A stretch of DNA of 64,000 nucleotides from positions 1 through 64,000 of the forward strand of contig NZ_BCSS01000002.1 of the NCBI RefSeq assembly GCF_001570985.1, given 5' to 3'. The notes beneath the pieces were generated by a model. It ran no database searches. It saw only the letters and a program-made list of their open reading frames with translations, and was not told the origin of the DNA. Shown piece after piece: positions 7,046 through 15,028 of this stretch (within the stretch, counting starts at the first letter, position 1; every line of letters starts with the position of its first letter). Source of the DNA: Janibacter limosus NBRC 16128 (GTDB taxonomy: Bacteria > Actinomycetota > Actinomycetes > Actinomycetales > Dermatophilaceae). Both the position numbers and the translations under genes were made by a program.

Positions 7046-8980
7046 TCAGAACTCGGCGAGGTCCGCCATCATCTCGGTGGTCAGCCACGCGTCGGGGATG
7101 CCGAAGCCATTGACGAGGGTGGCAGCATGCGGACGCAGCTCGCCGCACAGCTGGTTGACCCGCGCCACGACTCCCTTGGACTGGCTGGAGCTGAGTCGGC
7201 CGTGCTCGATGAACCACGCCCGGTTGGCCTCGACGGTGCTGAAGACGAAGAGGTCGCAGACCAGGTCGAGCAGGTCTCGGCCAGGACCCTGAGGTGCCTC
7301 GTCGATGGCGGTGACGAAGGCCTCGAGCATGATCCGGTCGACGTGGGCCCGAGCCGCGTCGAGCAGGTGGTCCTGCGCCTCGTTGAAGACCGTGAAGGCG
7401 TCGGCGTCCTCGTCGCCCGCCCCGCGCAGGCGCATGGCGAGGGTCTCGGTCAGGTGCGACTCGCGATCCTCGAAGAAGGCGAGCTGGCCACCCCGCTCGA
7501 GCAGGGCGTCATCCCCGTCCTTGCCCGGTGCGCCGGAGATCAGGCGCTGGATGAGCGAGCCACCGATGGTGCGCTCGATGACCGAGGTCGTCACCTGACG
7601 GGCGCCGAAGAGGATGGCCCCACGCGTGTCGAGCTCCTGGAAGTCGCTCTTGTACTCGGTGAGCATGCCCTTGGCCACGAGCTGCAGGAGCACCGTGTTG
7701 TCACCCTCGAAGGTGGTGAAGACATCGGTGTCCGCCTTGAGGTCGGTGAACCGGTTGAGCGTCATGTAGCCGGCTCCACCACAGGCCTCACGGCAGACCT
7801 GGATGGTGTCCGTCGCGTGCTCGGTCGTGATCGCCTTGAGCCCGGCCGCCCGTGCCTCGAGCTCGCGCTGTGCGGACTCGTCGGTGATCTCCCCGGTGTT
7901 GATGGCGGCCATCCTTTCCACCAGTGCGTTCTGAGCGAGGGCTAGCGCGTAGGACTTCGCCAGGCGCGGGAGCAGCTTGCGCTGGTGGGCGCGGTAGTCC
8001 AGGACCACGACCTCGTGCTCACCGTCGGGGTAGTGGAACTGCGTGCGCTGCAGGCCGTAGCGGACGGCGATCGTCAGAGCGCTGCGGGCGGCCGCCCCTG
8101 CGCCGGCAGCGACCGTGACCCGGCCGCGGACGAGGGTGCCGAGCATGGTGAAGAAGCGCCGGTTGATGCTCTCGATGGGGGAGGAGTAGCGGCCTTCGTC
8201 GTCGATGTCGCCGTACTTGTTGAGCAGGTTGGCGCGCGGCACCCGGACCTGGTCGAACATCAGCCGGCCGTTGTCGACGCCCAGCAGACCCATCTTGGAG
8301 CCGCAGTCACCGATGGTGACCCCGGGCATCGCCTGACCCGCCTCATCACGGAGCGGCACCAGCACGCAGTGCACGCCTTGGCTCTCGCCGCCGACGACGA
8401 GCTGGGCGAAGACGGCGGCCAGACGGGCGTCCCTGGCGGCGCCCCCGATGTAGTCCTTGCGAGCAGCGGGCGAAGGGGAGTGGATCACCAGCTCGTCCGT
8501 CTCGGGGTCGTGGGTGGCCGTGGTGAGGATCGACTGCACGTCGGAGCCGTGACCCGTCTCGGTCATCGCGAAGCACCCGGGGATGGACAGGTCCGCCATG
8601 CCCGGCAGGTAGCGCTCATGGTGCTGCTCGGTGCCGAGGTTGGCGATCGCGCCCCCGAAGAGCCCGAACTGCACTCCGGCCTTGACGAACACCGACAGGT
8701 CACCGTGCCCGGTCATCTCGAGACCGGTGACCGAGGCGCCGACGTCGCCGGTGCCACCGACGGACTCCGGGAGGGTGGCGCGCACCAGCTCCGTCGTGCT
8801 CAACGCGGTGACGAGCTCCAGGGTGCGCTGACGGTGCTCGTCCAGTCCCAGTCGTAGATCGGGCACAGCGACGGGGAAGCGTGGGTCGGCACGCAGCTCT
8901 TGCCTGATGGCCCCCCATCGACCGTCGAGGACGATGCGGATCTGCTCGGCGACGGGGTCCTTGGTCTGCTCGGCGCTCAT
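7046..8980 (-). CDS. Acyl-CoA dehydrogenase/oxidase-like flavoprotein (long form)
   Basis: 644 residues, much longer than a standard acyl-CoA dehydrogenase (about 380-400). It resembles acyl-CoA oxidases: a dehydrogenase fold followed by an extra C-terminal helical domain after about residue 460. CFAMTETGHGSDVQ is the flavin/substrate loop. CREACGGAGY and DTDVFTTFEGDNTVLLQLV are typical of oxidase-type members, with Glu in FEGDN at the catalytic position. It should introduce a trans-2 double bond into an acyl-CoA. A GAGGAT hexamer 7 nt before the ATG at 8980 and a hairpin upstream suggest a transcription unit separate from the neighbouring catabolic operon. Confidence 0.85.
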   Translation of the reverse strand: MSAEQTKDPVAEQIRIVLDGRWGAIRQELRADPRFPVAVPDLRLGLDEHRQRTLELVTALSTTELVRATLPESVGGTGDVGASVTGLEMTGHGDLSVFVKAGVQFGLFGGAIANLGTEQHHERYLPGMADLSIPGCFAMTETGHGSDVQSILTTATHDPETDELVIHSPSPAARKDYIGGAARDARLAAVFAQLVVGGESQGVHCVLVPLRDEAGQAMPGVTIGDCGSKMGLLGVDNGRLMFDQVRVPRANLLNKYGDIDDEGRYSSPIESINRRFFTMLGTLVRGRVTVAAGAGAAARSALTIAVRYGLQRTQFHYPDGEHEVVVLDYRAHQRKLLPRLAKSYALALAQNALVERMAAINTGEITDESAQRELEARAAGLKAITTEHATDTIQVCREACGGAGYMTLNRFTDLKADTDVFTTFEGDNTVLLQLVAKGMLTEYKSDFQELDTRGAILFGARQVTTSVIERTIGGSLIQRLISGAPGKDGDDALLERGGQLAFFEDRESHLTETLAMRLRGAGDEDADAFTVFNEAQDHLLDAARAHVDRIMLEAFVTAIDEAPQGPGRDLLDLVCDLFVFSTVEANRAWFIEHGRLSSSQSKGVVARVNQLCGELRPHAATLVNGFGIPDAWLTTEMMADLAEF

Positions 8981-9027
8981 GCCCCGCATCCTCGCAGACC
9001 CCACTGCCGCAGGGGAGACCCCGCTTG

Positions 9028-9047
9028 GGTGACCCCACCCGGTCACC
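9028..9047. promoter_or_regulatory. Hairpin between the two acyl-CoA dehydrogenase genes
   Basis: GGTGACC-CCACCC-GGTCACC is a perfect 7-bp inverted repeat with a 6-nt loop. It sits between the stop of the ACAD11-like gene at 9057 and the start of the next gene at 8980. It may end the upstream operon or act as an operator. There is no U-tract, so the role is uncertain. Confidence 0.4.
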
Positions 9048-9056
9048 TCGCCCCGG

Positions 9057-10304
9057 TCACTCCGGGACGCTGATGTCCCCCGGCGGCAGCTCGGGCTCGA
9101 TGCGCAGCTCGGTGCGGGCCAGCGAGCGCAGGTGGACCTCGTCGGGGCCGTCGAAGAGCCGCATCGCCCGGTGCCAGGCGTACATCGCCGACAAGGGCGT
9201 CACATCCGTCACGCCAGCCCCGCCGTGGACCTGGATGGCCCGGTCGATGACCTGCGTGGCCGCGCGGGGCACGGCCACCTTGGCCATGGCGACGAGGTCT
9301 CGTGCGGCCCGGTTGCCTTCGGTGTCGATCACCTGGCAGGCCTGGTGGCAGATGAGCCGGGCCTGGGTGATCTCCAGTCGCGACTCGGCGATCTGCTGCT
9401 GGACGACCCCTTGGTCGCTGAGCGGGCCGCCGAAGGCCACACGGTCCTTGGCGCGGGCCACCAGGAGGGCCAGGGCTCGCTCGGCAGCACCGAGTGCACG
9501 CATGCAGTGGTGGATGCGGCCCGGCCCGAGCCGCAGCTGGGCCGCGGCGAAGCCACCCCCTGCGTCGCCCAGGAGGTTGGTCACCGGGACGCGCACGTCG
9601 GTGAACGTGACGATGGCGTGGCCGTGCTGGTCGTGGTGGCCGAAGACGGGCAGGTCGCGCACGATCTCGACACCGGGGGTGTCGGTGGGGACGATGATCA
9701 TGGACTGCTGACGATGCGCGTCGGCGTCGGGGTCGGTCCGGCCCATGACGATGAGGACCGTGCACCGCGGGTCCATGGCACCACTCGTCCACCACTTGCG
9801 GCCGTTGATGACGTAGGTGTCGCCGTCGCGCTCGATCCTGGTGCGGATGTTGGTGGCATCACTGCTCGCCACGTCCGGCTCGGTCATCGCGAATGCCGAT
9901 CGGATCCGGCCGTCCAGCAGGGGCTCGAGCCACTGCTCGCGCTGCTCCGGTGTCCCCACGAGGTGGAGCAGCTCCATGTTGCCGGTGTCGGGCGCGGCTC
10001 CGTTGATGGCTTCCGGACCCATCTCGAGGCTCCACCCCGACAGCTCGGCGATGGGGGCGTACTCGAGCTGGGTTAGACCCGACTCCGAGGGCAGGAAGAG
10101 GTTCCACAGACCACGCTCCTTGGCGCGGGACTTCAGGTCCTCCAGTACCGGCGGCGCGTCGTGGAGTCCTCCGTGAGCTCGCTGTCTCGCGTAGGTCGCC
10201 TCCGCGGGGAGGACCTCGTCCCGCATGAAGTCGCGCATCCGCAGGCGCAGCTCCTCGGCGTGCTCGGACGGCGGGGCCAGTGGACGGGCGGTGTGGACGG
10301 CCAT
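9057..10304 (-). CDS. Acyl-CoA dehydrogenase, ACAD11-like
   Basis: 415 residues. FAMTEPDVASSDATNI is the FAD-binding loop, RVAFGGPLSDQG the dimer region, and QVHGGAGVTD the C-terminal FAD-contacting motif. The motif series, including EPDVASSDATNI, matches the dehydrogenase half of ACAD10/ACAD11-type proteins. In vertebrates that half is fused to an aminoglycoside-phosphotransferase-like kinase; here such a kinase is encoded by the adjacent gene, 8 nt upstream in the same direction. The pair is therefore a split form of that fusion. Start ATG 10304 begins MAVHTARPLAPPSEHAEEL. Confidence 0.9.
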   Translation of the reverse strand: MAVHTARPLAPPSEHAEELRLRMRDFMRDEVLPAEATYARQRAHGGLHDAPPVLEDLKSRAKERGLWNLFLPSESGLTQLEYAPIAELSGWSLEMGPEAINGAAPDTGNMELLHLVGTPEQREQWLEPLLDGRIRSAFAMTEPDVASSDATNIRTRIERDGDTYVINGRKWWTSGAMDPRCTVLIVMGRTDPDADAHRQQSMIIVPTDTPGVEIVRDLPVFGHHDQHGHAIVTFTDVRVPVTNLLGDAGGGFAAAQLRLGPGRIHHCMRALGAAERALALLVARAKDRVAFGGPLSDQGVVQQQIAESRLEITQARLICHQACQVIDTEGNRAARDLVAMAKVAVPRAATQVIDRAIQVHGGAGVTDVTPLSAMYAWHRAMRLFDGPDEVHLRSLARTELRIEPELPPGDISVPE

Positions 10305-10312
10305 GGTGGTCC

Positions 10313-11365
10313 TCAGGGGTGTGAGCCGGCATGAGCGGCTGTGGCGGAGTCGAGCAGATGGGGGACGAGCGGGCCGATCCGCTCGAAGTCCTCGCCGACG
10401 GTCATCCCCTCGTCATGACGATGGCGGATGCCCTCGAAGATCGCGGCGATCTTGTAGGACGCGAAGGCGAGGTACCAGTCGAGCCGGTCCAGGTCCAGGT
10501 CGGACATCTCCGCATAGGAGTCCACGAGGGCCTGACGTCCCGGGTAGCCGGACTGGTCGCCCGGGTGGGCGGCGATGGGTGAGTCCAGTCCCTTCAGGCC
10601 GTCCCACCACACGAGTGTGTTGGCGACGTCTGCCAGTGGGTCACCGCGGGTGGCCATCTCCCAGTCGAGGATGGCGACGATCGTGTCTCCACGATCGACG
10701 ACGACATTGTCGAGGCGGTAGTCACCGTGGACGAGTCGCGTGCGCTGGGTCCTGGGCAGATCGCCGCGAAGGGAGGCAGCGACCTCGTCGAAACGGGGGA
10801 GGAGGGGGGAGTCGATTGATCCCACCTGTCGCAACCACCGATCGATCTGTCGCTCCAGGTATCCCTCGGGACGCCCGAGGTCGCCCAGACCCACCTCGTC
10901 GGGATCGACGGCGTGCAGCTCGGCCAGGCACTGCATCAGGCGGCGGGCCAGGATGTCCGGATCCGCCACGTGGGCGAGCTGGTCGCGCTCCCTGAGGACC
11001 TCCCCTTCGGCGAAGCCCATGATGAAGAAGGGGGCGCCCAGGATGGCCTCGCCCTCGGCGCCGGCCAGGTGCACCGGTCGCGGGACCGGGACGCTGCTCG
11101 GGTGGAGCGCCTCGATCATGCGGTACTCACGCCCCATGTCGTGCGCGGTCTCGAGGACGGCCCCCAGCGGTGGGCGGCGCAGGACCCAGCGCCGATCTCC
11201 GTCGGTCAGGAGATAGGTCAGGTTGGAGCGGCCGCCCGAGATCAGCGATGCGTGCAGCGCCCCATCGCCGACCTCGGGCAGGTGCTCGGCCAGGTACGGA
11301 CCCAGGCGGCGAAGGGGGAGCCCCGGCAGGTCCCCTTCGGCCGGTGGGACCGTCGGATCAGCCAC
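10313..11365 (-). CDS. Aminoglycoside-phosphotransferase-like kinase (ACAD10/11 N-terminal type)
   Basis: 350 residues. LVHGDYRLDNVVVD is the catalytic loop (HGDxxxxN) and AILDWEMATRGDPLADVA the metal-binding DWE motif of the APH/choline-kinase fold. The conserved start ends with RRPPLGAVLETAHDMGREY. In ACAD10/11 the homologous domain phosphorylates 4-hydroxyacyl-CoA so that the partner dehydrogenase can act; LvaA in the Pseudomonas levulinate pathway is comparable. The GTGA-like 8-nt overlap with the upstream ligase gene implies translational coupling. Aminoglycoside resistance is unlikely in this context. Confidence 0.85.
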   Translation of the reverse strand: MADPTVPPAEGDLPGLPLRRLGPYLAEHLPEVGDGALHASLISGGRSNLTYLLTDGDRRWVLRRPPLGAVLETAHDMGREYRMIEALHPSSVPVPRPVHLAGAEGEAILGAPFFIMGFAEGEVLRERDQLAHVADPDILARRLMQCLAELHAVDPDEVGLGDLGRPEGYLERQIDRWLRQVGSIDSPLLPRFDEVAASLRGDLPRTQRTRLVHGDYRLDNVVVDRGDTIVAILDWEMATRGDPLADVANTLVWWDGLKGLDSPIAAHPGDQSGYPGRQALVDSYAEMSDLDLDRLDWYLAFASYKIAAIFEGIRHRHDEGMTVGEDFERIGPLVPHLLDSATAAHAGSHP

Positions 11366-13004
11366 GAAGCTGCCTGCGCAGGATCTTGCCCGTCACCGTC
11401 TTGGGGAGCTCTTCGATGATCTCGAGCTGGCGGGGGTACTTGTACGCCGCCATCCGCTCCTTGCAGAAGGCGATGATCTCGTCCGGCTCCACCTGCTGAC
11501 CCGCCCGCAGACTGACGAAGGCCTTGACCGTCTCGCCGCGCTTGTCGTCCGGCACCCCGATGACGGCTGCCTCGCGGACCGCGGGGTGCTCGGCCAGGAC
11601 GTCCTCGACCTCCCGCGGCCAGACCTTGTAGCCGGAAGCGTTGATCATGTCCTTCTTGCGGTCGACGATGAAGATCCAGCCGTCCTCGTTCATGAACCCG
11701 ACATCGCCACTGTGGAGTGCTCCACCGGGCAGGGACGCGGCGGTCTCGGCCGGCTTCTGCCAGTACCCGGCCACGATCTGCGGACCCTCGGCGACGATCT
11801 CGCCGATCTCGCCGAGAGGGAGGTCGACCCCGTTGTCGTCCTGGATGCGCACGATCGTCGACGGCACCGGAGCCCCGACCGAGAGGGCCCCCGACGCTGG
11901 ATCGACCGGTGACGCTGCCCCGAAGGGGGTGAGCGTCATGGGGCTCGTCGTCTCCGTGAGTCCGTAGGCGTTGTGCACCTGGCGACCCGTCGCCTCCCTG
12001 AATCGTCGCTCGGCCGTGGGCGAGATCGCTGCTCCGCCCGAGTACACCGTCTGCAGCGACGAGAAGTGGTCAGCCGTGGCCTCGGGATGATCGAGCAGTG
12101 CGTTGAAGGCAGTGATCGCCCCGATCGTGCACGTCGGACGGTGCCTTGTGAGGGCGTCGAGAATGACGCCGGGCTCGAAGCGGTAGGCGAGCACCAAGGG
12201 CATCGGCGCCAACAGGCTGACGGCGATGTGCCCGATGAGACCGGTGATGTGGAAGAGCGGTGCGATGCCCAGCACGGAGCCTCCGGGCGCGAACTTCGCA
12301 CAGTCTCGATAGACCATTGCGGTGAAGACGACATTGCCGTGGGTGTTCATCGCCCCCTTCGGCTGTCCCGTGGTGCCCGAGGTGTAGGTGAGGAAGGCGA
12401 TGTCCTGCGCCGTCGGGGTGACCGGCGGCGGCGACTGACCGCGGTGGCGGTCCATGAGCTCCGCCAGGTCGGTCGTGCCCTCGTGACGGGCGCGGGTGGT
12501 GCCGGTGAAGAGCCGCGCGTCCGCCTCGGTCTGGTACTCGAGCTCACTCGTCGTCAGGACCAGACGCACGGTCGACTCCGGGACGACGTGGCGCGCGAAC
12601 TGGTCGTAGAGGCCCTCCTGGGACAGCAGGACGGTGGCCCCGGAGTCCTCCAGCAGGTACGTCAGCTCCCTCTCCCTGCTCATCGGGTTGATCGAGACGA
12701 GCATCCCGCCGGCCTTCCAGGCGGCGATCATCGCGATGACGAACTGCGGGATGTTCTGCAGGTAGACCGCCAGTCGGTCACCGGGTGCGAATCCTTCGGC
12801 CAGCAGGCCGCAGGCCAGCGCATCGCTCAGCTCGTCCAGCTCACGCCGGCTGAGGACGCCGTCGAAGTACCTGATGGCATCTCCGTCGGGGTCGGCCCGC
12901 ACCCCCGCCCTGAACATGTCCAGGGCGGAGGTGTGCTCGGGCTCGATCGTGGCGGTCTGGTCTCCGTACAGTCCGAGCCACGGCTTGTCGTCGTACGCAG
13001 TCAT
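11358..13004 (-). CDS. AMP-forming acyl-CoA synthetase
   Basis: 548 residues, full length for the ANL superfamily. The P-loop-like motif is FLTYTSGTTGQPKGA (about residues 197-211). YGLTETTSPMTL gives motif A5, SGDVGFMNEDGWIFIVDR the adenylate-binding core, and VTGKILRRQL ends with the C-terminal catalytic lysine. It activates a carboxylic acid to its CoA thioester through an acyl-adenylate. Position upstream of the kinase and dehydrogenase suggests that it supplies the CoA ester they use. Only 7 nt separate it from the cyclase-family gene, with GAGGCGGAG just before the ATG. Confidence 0.92.
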   Translation of the reverse strand: MTAYDDKPWLGLYGDQTATIEPEHTSALDMFRAGVRADPDGDAIRYFDGVLSRRELDELSDALACGLLAEGFAPGDRLAVYLQNIPQFVIAMIAAWKAGGMLVSINPMSRERELTYLLEDSGATVLLSQEGLYDQFARHVVPESTVRLVLTTSELEYQTEADARLFTGTTRARHEGTTDLAELMDRHRGQSPPPVTPTAQDIAFLTYTSGTTGQPKGAMNTHGNVVFTAMVYRDCAKFAPGGSVLGIAPLFHITGLIGHIAVSLLAPMPLVLAYRFEPGVILDALTRHRPTCTIGAITAFNALLDHPEATADHFSSLQTVYSGGAAISPTAERRFREATGRQVHNAYGLTETTSPMTLTPFGAASPVDPASGALSVGAPVPSTIVRIQDDNGVDLPLGEIGEIVAEGPQIVAGYWQKPAETAASLPGGALHSGDVGFMNEDGWIFIVDRKKDMINASGYKVWPREVEDVLAEHPAVREAAVIGVPDDKRGETVKAFVSLRAGQQVEPDEIIAFCKERMAAYKYPRQLEIIEELPKTVTGKILRRQLRG

Positions 13005-13011
13005 CTCCGCC

Positions 13012-13968
13012 TCACTTGATGACGATGGGGTTCACGGGCGAGCCGCTGCCCCTGTCGACCTTGAGCGGCGCGGCGGCGTAGAAGAGCTCGTAGACGCCGT
13101 CCTCGGCACAGTCCGCGGCGAGTGCCTCCAGGTCGACGATCTCCGTGAAGGCGATCCCGAGGTTGCGCATGAGCGCGTTGTGCAGCGTCAGGGCCACACC
13201 GTTGTCGGGGTCCGTGGTGACCTCGTTGGCGATGGTGTCCGTCACGAGGTTGGGGATCTCCATGTCGGCGAACCACTGCACCAGCTCCGGGCTGTACTGC
13301 AGACCCGGCTCGCAGAAGTCCTCGTAGAAGGCGTCACCGAGCGTGAAGAAGAGGGCGAGGTAGTTGGTGCGGATGATGATGATGTCGCGCTTGCGCAGCT
13401 CGACGCCCTGCTTCTCGGCGCAGGCGATGAGGTCCTCGTGCGTGTAGGTCTCGGCCGACTCCAGGTTGTCCTTGCCGAGGTACCGGGCCATGTCCAGCAG
13501 GACCGCACGGCCCACGACCCCCCGGTCGGCGATGGGGCGCACGCTCGCCTTGTCCATGCCACCGACCGTGGTCCGGGCGTCGTACCCGTTCCACAGCTTG
13601 CCGTCGTACCAGACGTGACCGAGGGCGTCGTACTGGGTGGACCCCTGGAGGAAGGCCTCGATCTTGTCGTCGGCGTAGTGCAGACCACCGGGGAAGGCCG
13701 GTGCGTCGTCGGAGTCCCAGGTCGACTCGTCGAGAAGCTGGGTGCGCACGGCAGCCTTGCGGCTGGGCCAGACCGGGTCTCCCTTGGGGTCGCCGATGAG
13801 CCGCTGGATCGGGAAGACCTTGCCACTGCGGATGAGACCGGCGGCGGCGATCACCTGCTCCGCGCCGAGGTAGTTCAGGCTGCCGACCTCGTCATCGGGT
13901 CCCCACTTGCCCCAGTTCGACGGGGCGTCCTTGAGCAGGTCGGTCAGGTCGGGTGCGGTGTCGGTCAT
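13012..13968 (-). CDS. Cyclase-family metal-dependent hydrolase
   Basis: 318 residues of the PF04199 cyclase/kynurenine-formamidase-like family. The motif QGSTQYDALGHVWYDGK replaces the textbook HxGTHxDxPxH but keeps the Asp and His positions, a variant found in the longer members. The first gene of the leftward catabolic operon, it starts at ATG 13968 behind an AAGGAGGAG ribosome site, the strongest in this region. Upstream in-frame residues to 14001 have no support. Such enzymes hydrolyse amides or lactones, so it may open a lactone or amide feeding the hydroxyacyl-CoA route; that is inference from neighbours. Confidence 0.8.
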   Translation of the reverse strand: MTDTAPDLTDLLKDAPSNWGKWGPDDEVGSLNYLGAEQVIAAAGLIRSGKVFPIQRLIGDPKGDPVWPSRKAAVRTQLLDESTWDSDDAPAFPGGLHYADDKIEAFLQGSTQYDALGHVWYDGKLWNGYDARTTVGGMDKASVRPIADRGVVGRAVLLDMARYLGKDNLESAETYTHEDLIACAEKQGVELRKRDIIIIRTNYLALFFTLGDAFYEDFCEPGLQYSPELVQWFADMEIPNLVTDTIANEVTTDPDNGVALTLHNALMRNLGIAFTEIVDLEALAADCAEDGVYELFYAAAPLKVDRGSGSPVNPIVIK

Positions 13969-14067
13969 GGCTCCTCCTTGAGCGCTGGACTTCCAGAACA
14001 ATCACTAGGTTCAAGCAGTGACATGACCACCGTGCTAGCCAGCCAGACCGTTGTCAACGGTGATCAT

Positions 14068-14084
14068 GTTCAGCAATACTGAAC
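14068..14084. promoter_or_regulatory. Candidate operator GTTCAG-N5-CTGAAC
   Basis: A perfect 6-bp inverted repeat with a 5-nt spacer. A related half-site pair, CAGAAC (13994-13999) and GTTC (14009-14012), lies toward the cyclase gene. On the minus strand TTGACA at 14057-14052 could be a -35. The repeat lies between the divergent regulator and catabolic operon, as expected for an autoregulated local repressor. Confidence 0.45.
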
Positions 14085-14107
14085 GCTTTGGAGAAGCTAG
14101 GAGCCGG

Positions 14108-15010
14108 ATGCGGGAGAGCGCGGAGCCATCGCTCCACAGGATAGCCATGGGTCTGGCAGTGCGTGAGCTGCGGCGCCGGCGGGGCCTGACGGTGCGGCAG
14201 CTGGCGACCCAGATCGGCGTCAGCGTCGGCACGGTCAGCGCCATCGAAAACGGACACGTGGGTACCTCGTCGGAGCGGGTGGTGACCCTGGCTGATGCGC
14301 TCGGTGTGCGCGCGGACCGCTTGCTCGTCGGCATCGCGGACCCGATCCGGGACGAGCGCTGGGGTCCGGCCGTTGCCGGTGCCGGGCGGGAGGACCCCGA
14401 GGACTGGCGTCACTACGAGCCCCTCGAGCTGGACCCCGCCCTGCGGGGAGCGCTGGAGAGCTTCCTCGAGTTCGGGTACCACGGGTCGACGATGCGGGGC
14501 GTGGCCGAGCGGGCCGGGCTGTCGGTTGCCGGTCTGTACCACTACTACTCGAGCAAGCAGCAGCTCCTCGTGACGATCCTCGATCGGACCATGGAGGAGC
14601 TGCAGCGTCGGACCACGGCAGCGGGCACCGCAGCCACCGATCCCTGGACTCGCTTCGCGCTCCTCGTGGAGTGCCAGGCGCTCTTCCACAGCCATCGACG
14701 CGAGCTGGGCTTCATCGGAGCGACGGAGATGCGCAGCCTCGCGAGGCCGGCGCGGGAGCGCATCGCTCGGTTGCGTCGGCAGGAGCAGGCCACGATCGAT
14801 GCAGAGGTCCTCGCCGCCTGCCTGGCCGGTGCGTTTGGTACCCCACGGCCGCGTGAAGCTGCTCGGGCGGTCGTGACGATGTGCACTGCCATCCCGCAGT
14901 GGTACCGGCACGGTGGCGATTCATCGCCGGAGCAGGTGGCCGACTCCTACGTCGACTTCGCGCTGGACCTCGTCCAGTGCGACCCGTCCAGACGGCCCCA
15001 GTGGGAGTGA
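14108..15010 (+). CDS. Two-HTH regulator: N-terminal XRE domain plus TetR domain
   Basis: About 300 residues from ATG 14108. In-frame starts at 14051 (TTG), 14066 and 14147 are possible; I excluded the first two because they would place the operator-like repeat inside the coding region, and TAGGAG precedes 14108 by 4-5 nt. An XRE-type HTH (RELRRRRGLTVRQLATQIGV, then SVGTVSAIENG) occupies roughly the first 75 residues. A complete TetR HTH follows: STMRGVAERAGLSVAGLYHY, then YSSKQQLL. A helical ligand-binding domain completes the protein. Divergent orientation to the cyclase-ligase-kinase-dehydrogenase operon suggests that it controls that operon, perhaps in response to an acyl-CoA. Confidence 0.8.
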   Translation: MRESAEPSLHRIAMGLAVRELRRRRGLTVRQLATQIGVSVGTVSAIENGHVGTSSERVVTLADALGVRADRLLVGIADPIRDERWGPAVAGAGREDPEDWRHYEPLELDPALRGALESFLEFGYHGSTMRGVAERAGLSVAGLYHYYSSKQQLLVTILDRTMEELQRRTTAAGTAATDPWTRFALLVECQALFHSHRRELGFIGATEMRSLARPARERIARLRRQEQATIDAEVLAACLAGAFGTPRPREAARAVVTMCTAIPQWYRHGGDSSPEQVADSYVDFALDLVQCDPSRRPQWE

Positions 15011-15028
15011 GGCACGGGCGGTCGGCGT

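Noticed and set aside
10313-11365. Aminoglycoside resistance gene
   Set aside because: Despite the APH fold it is the ACAD10/11 kinase type, in a catabolic operon next to an ACAD11-like gene.
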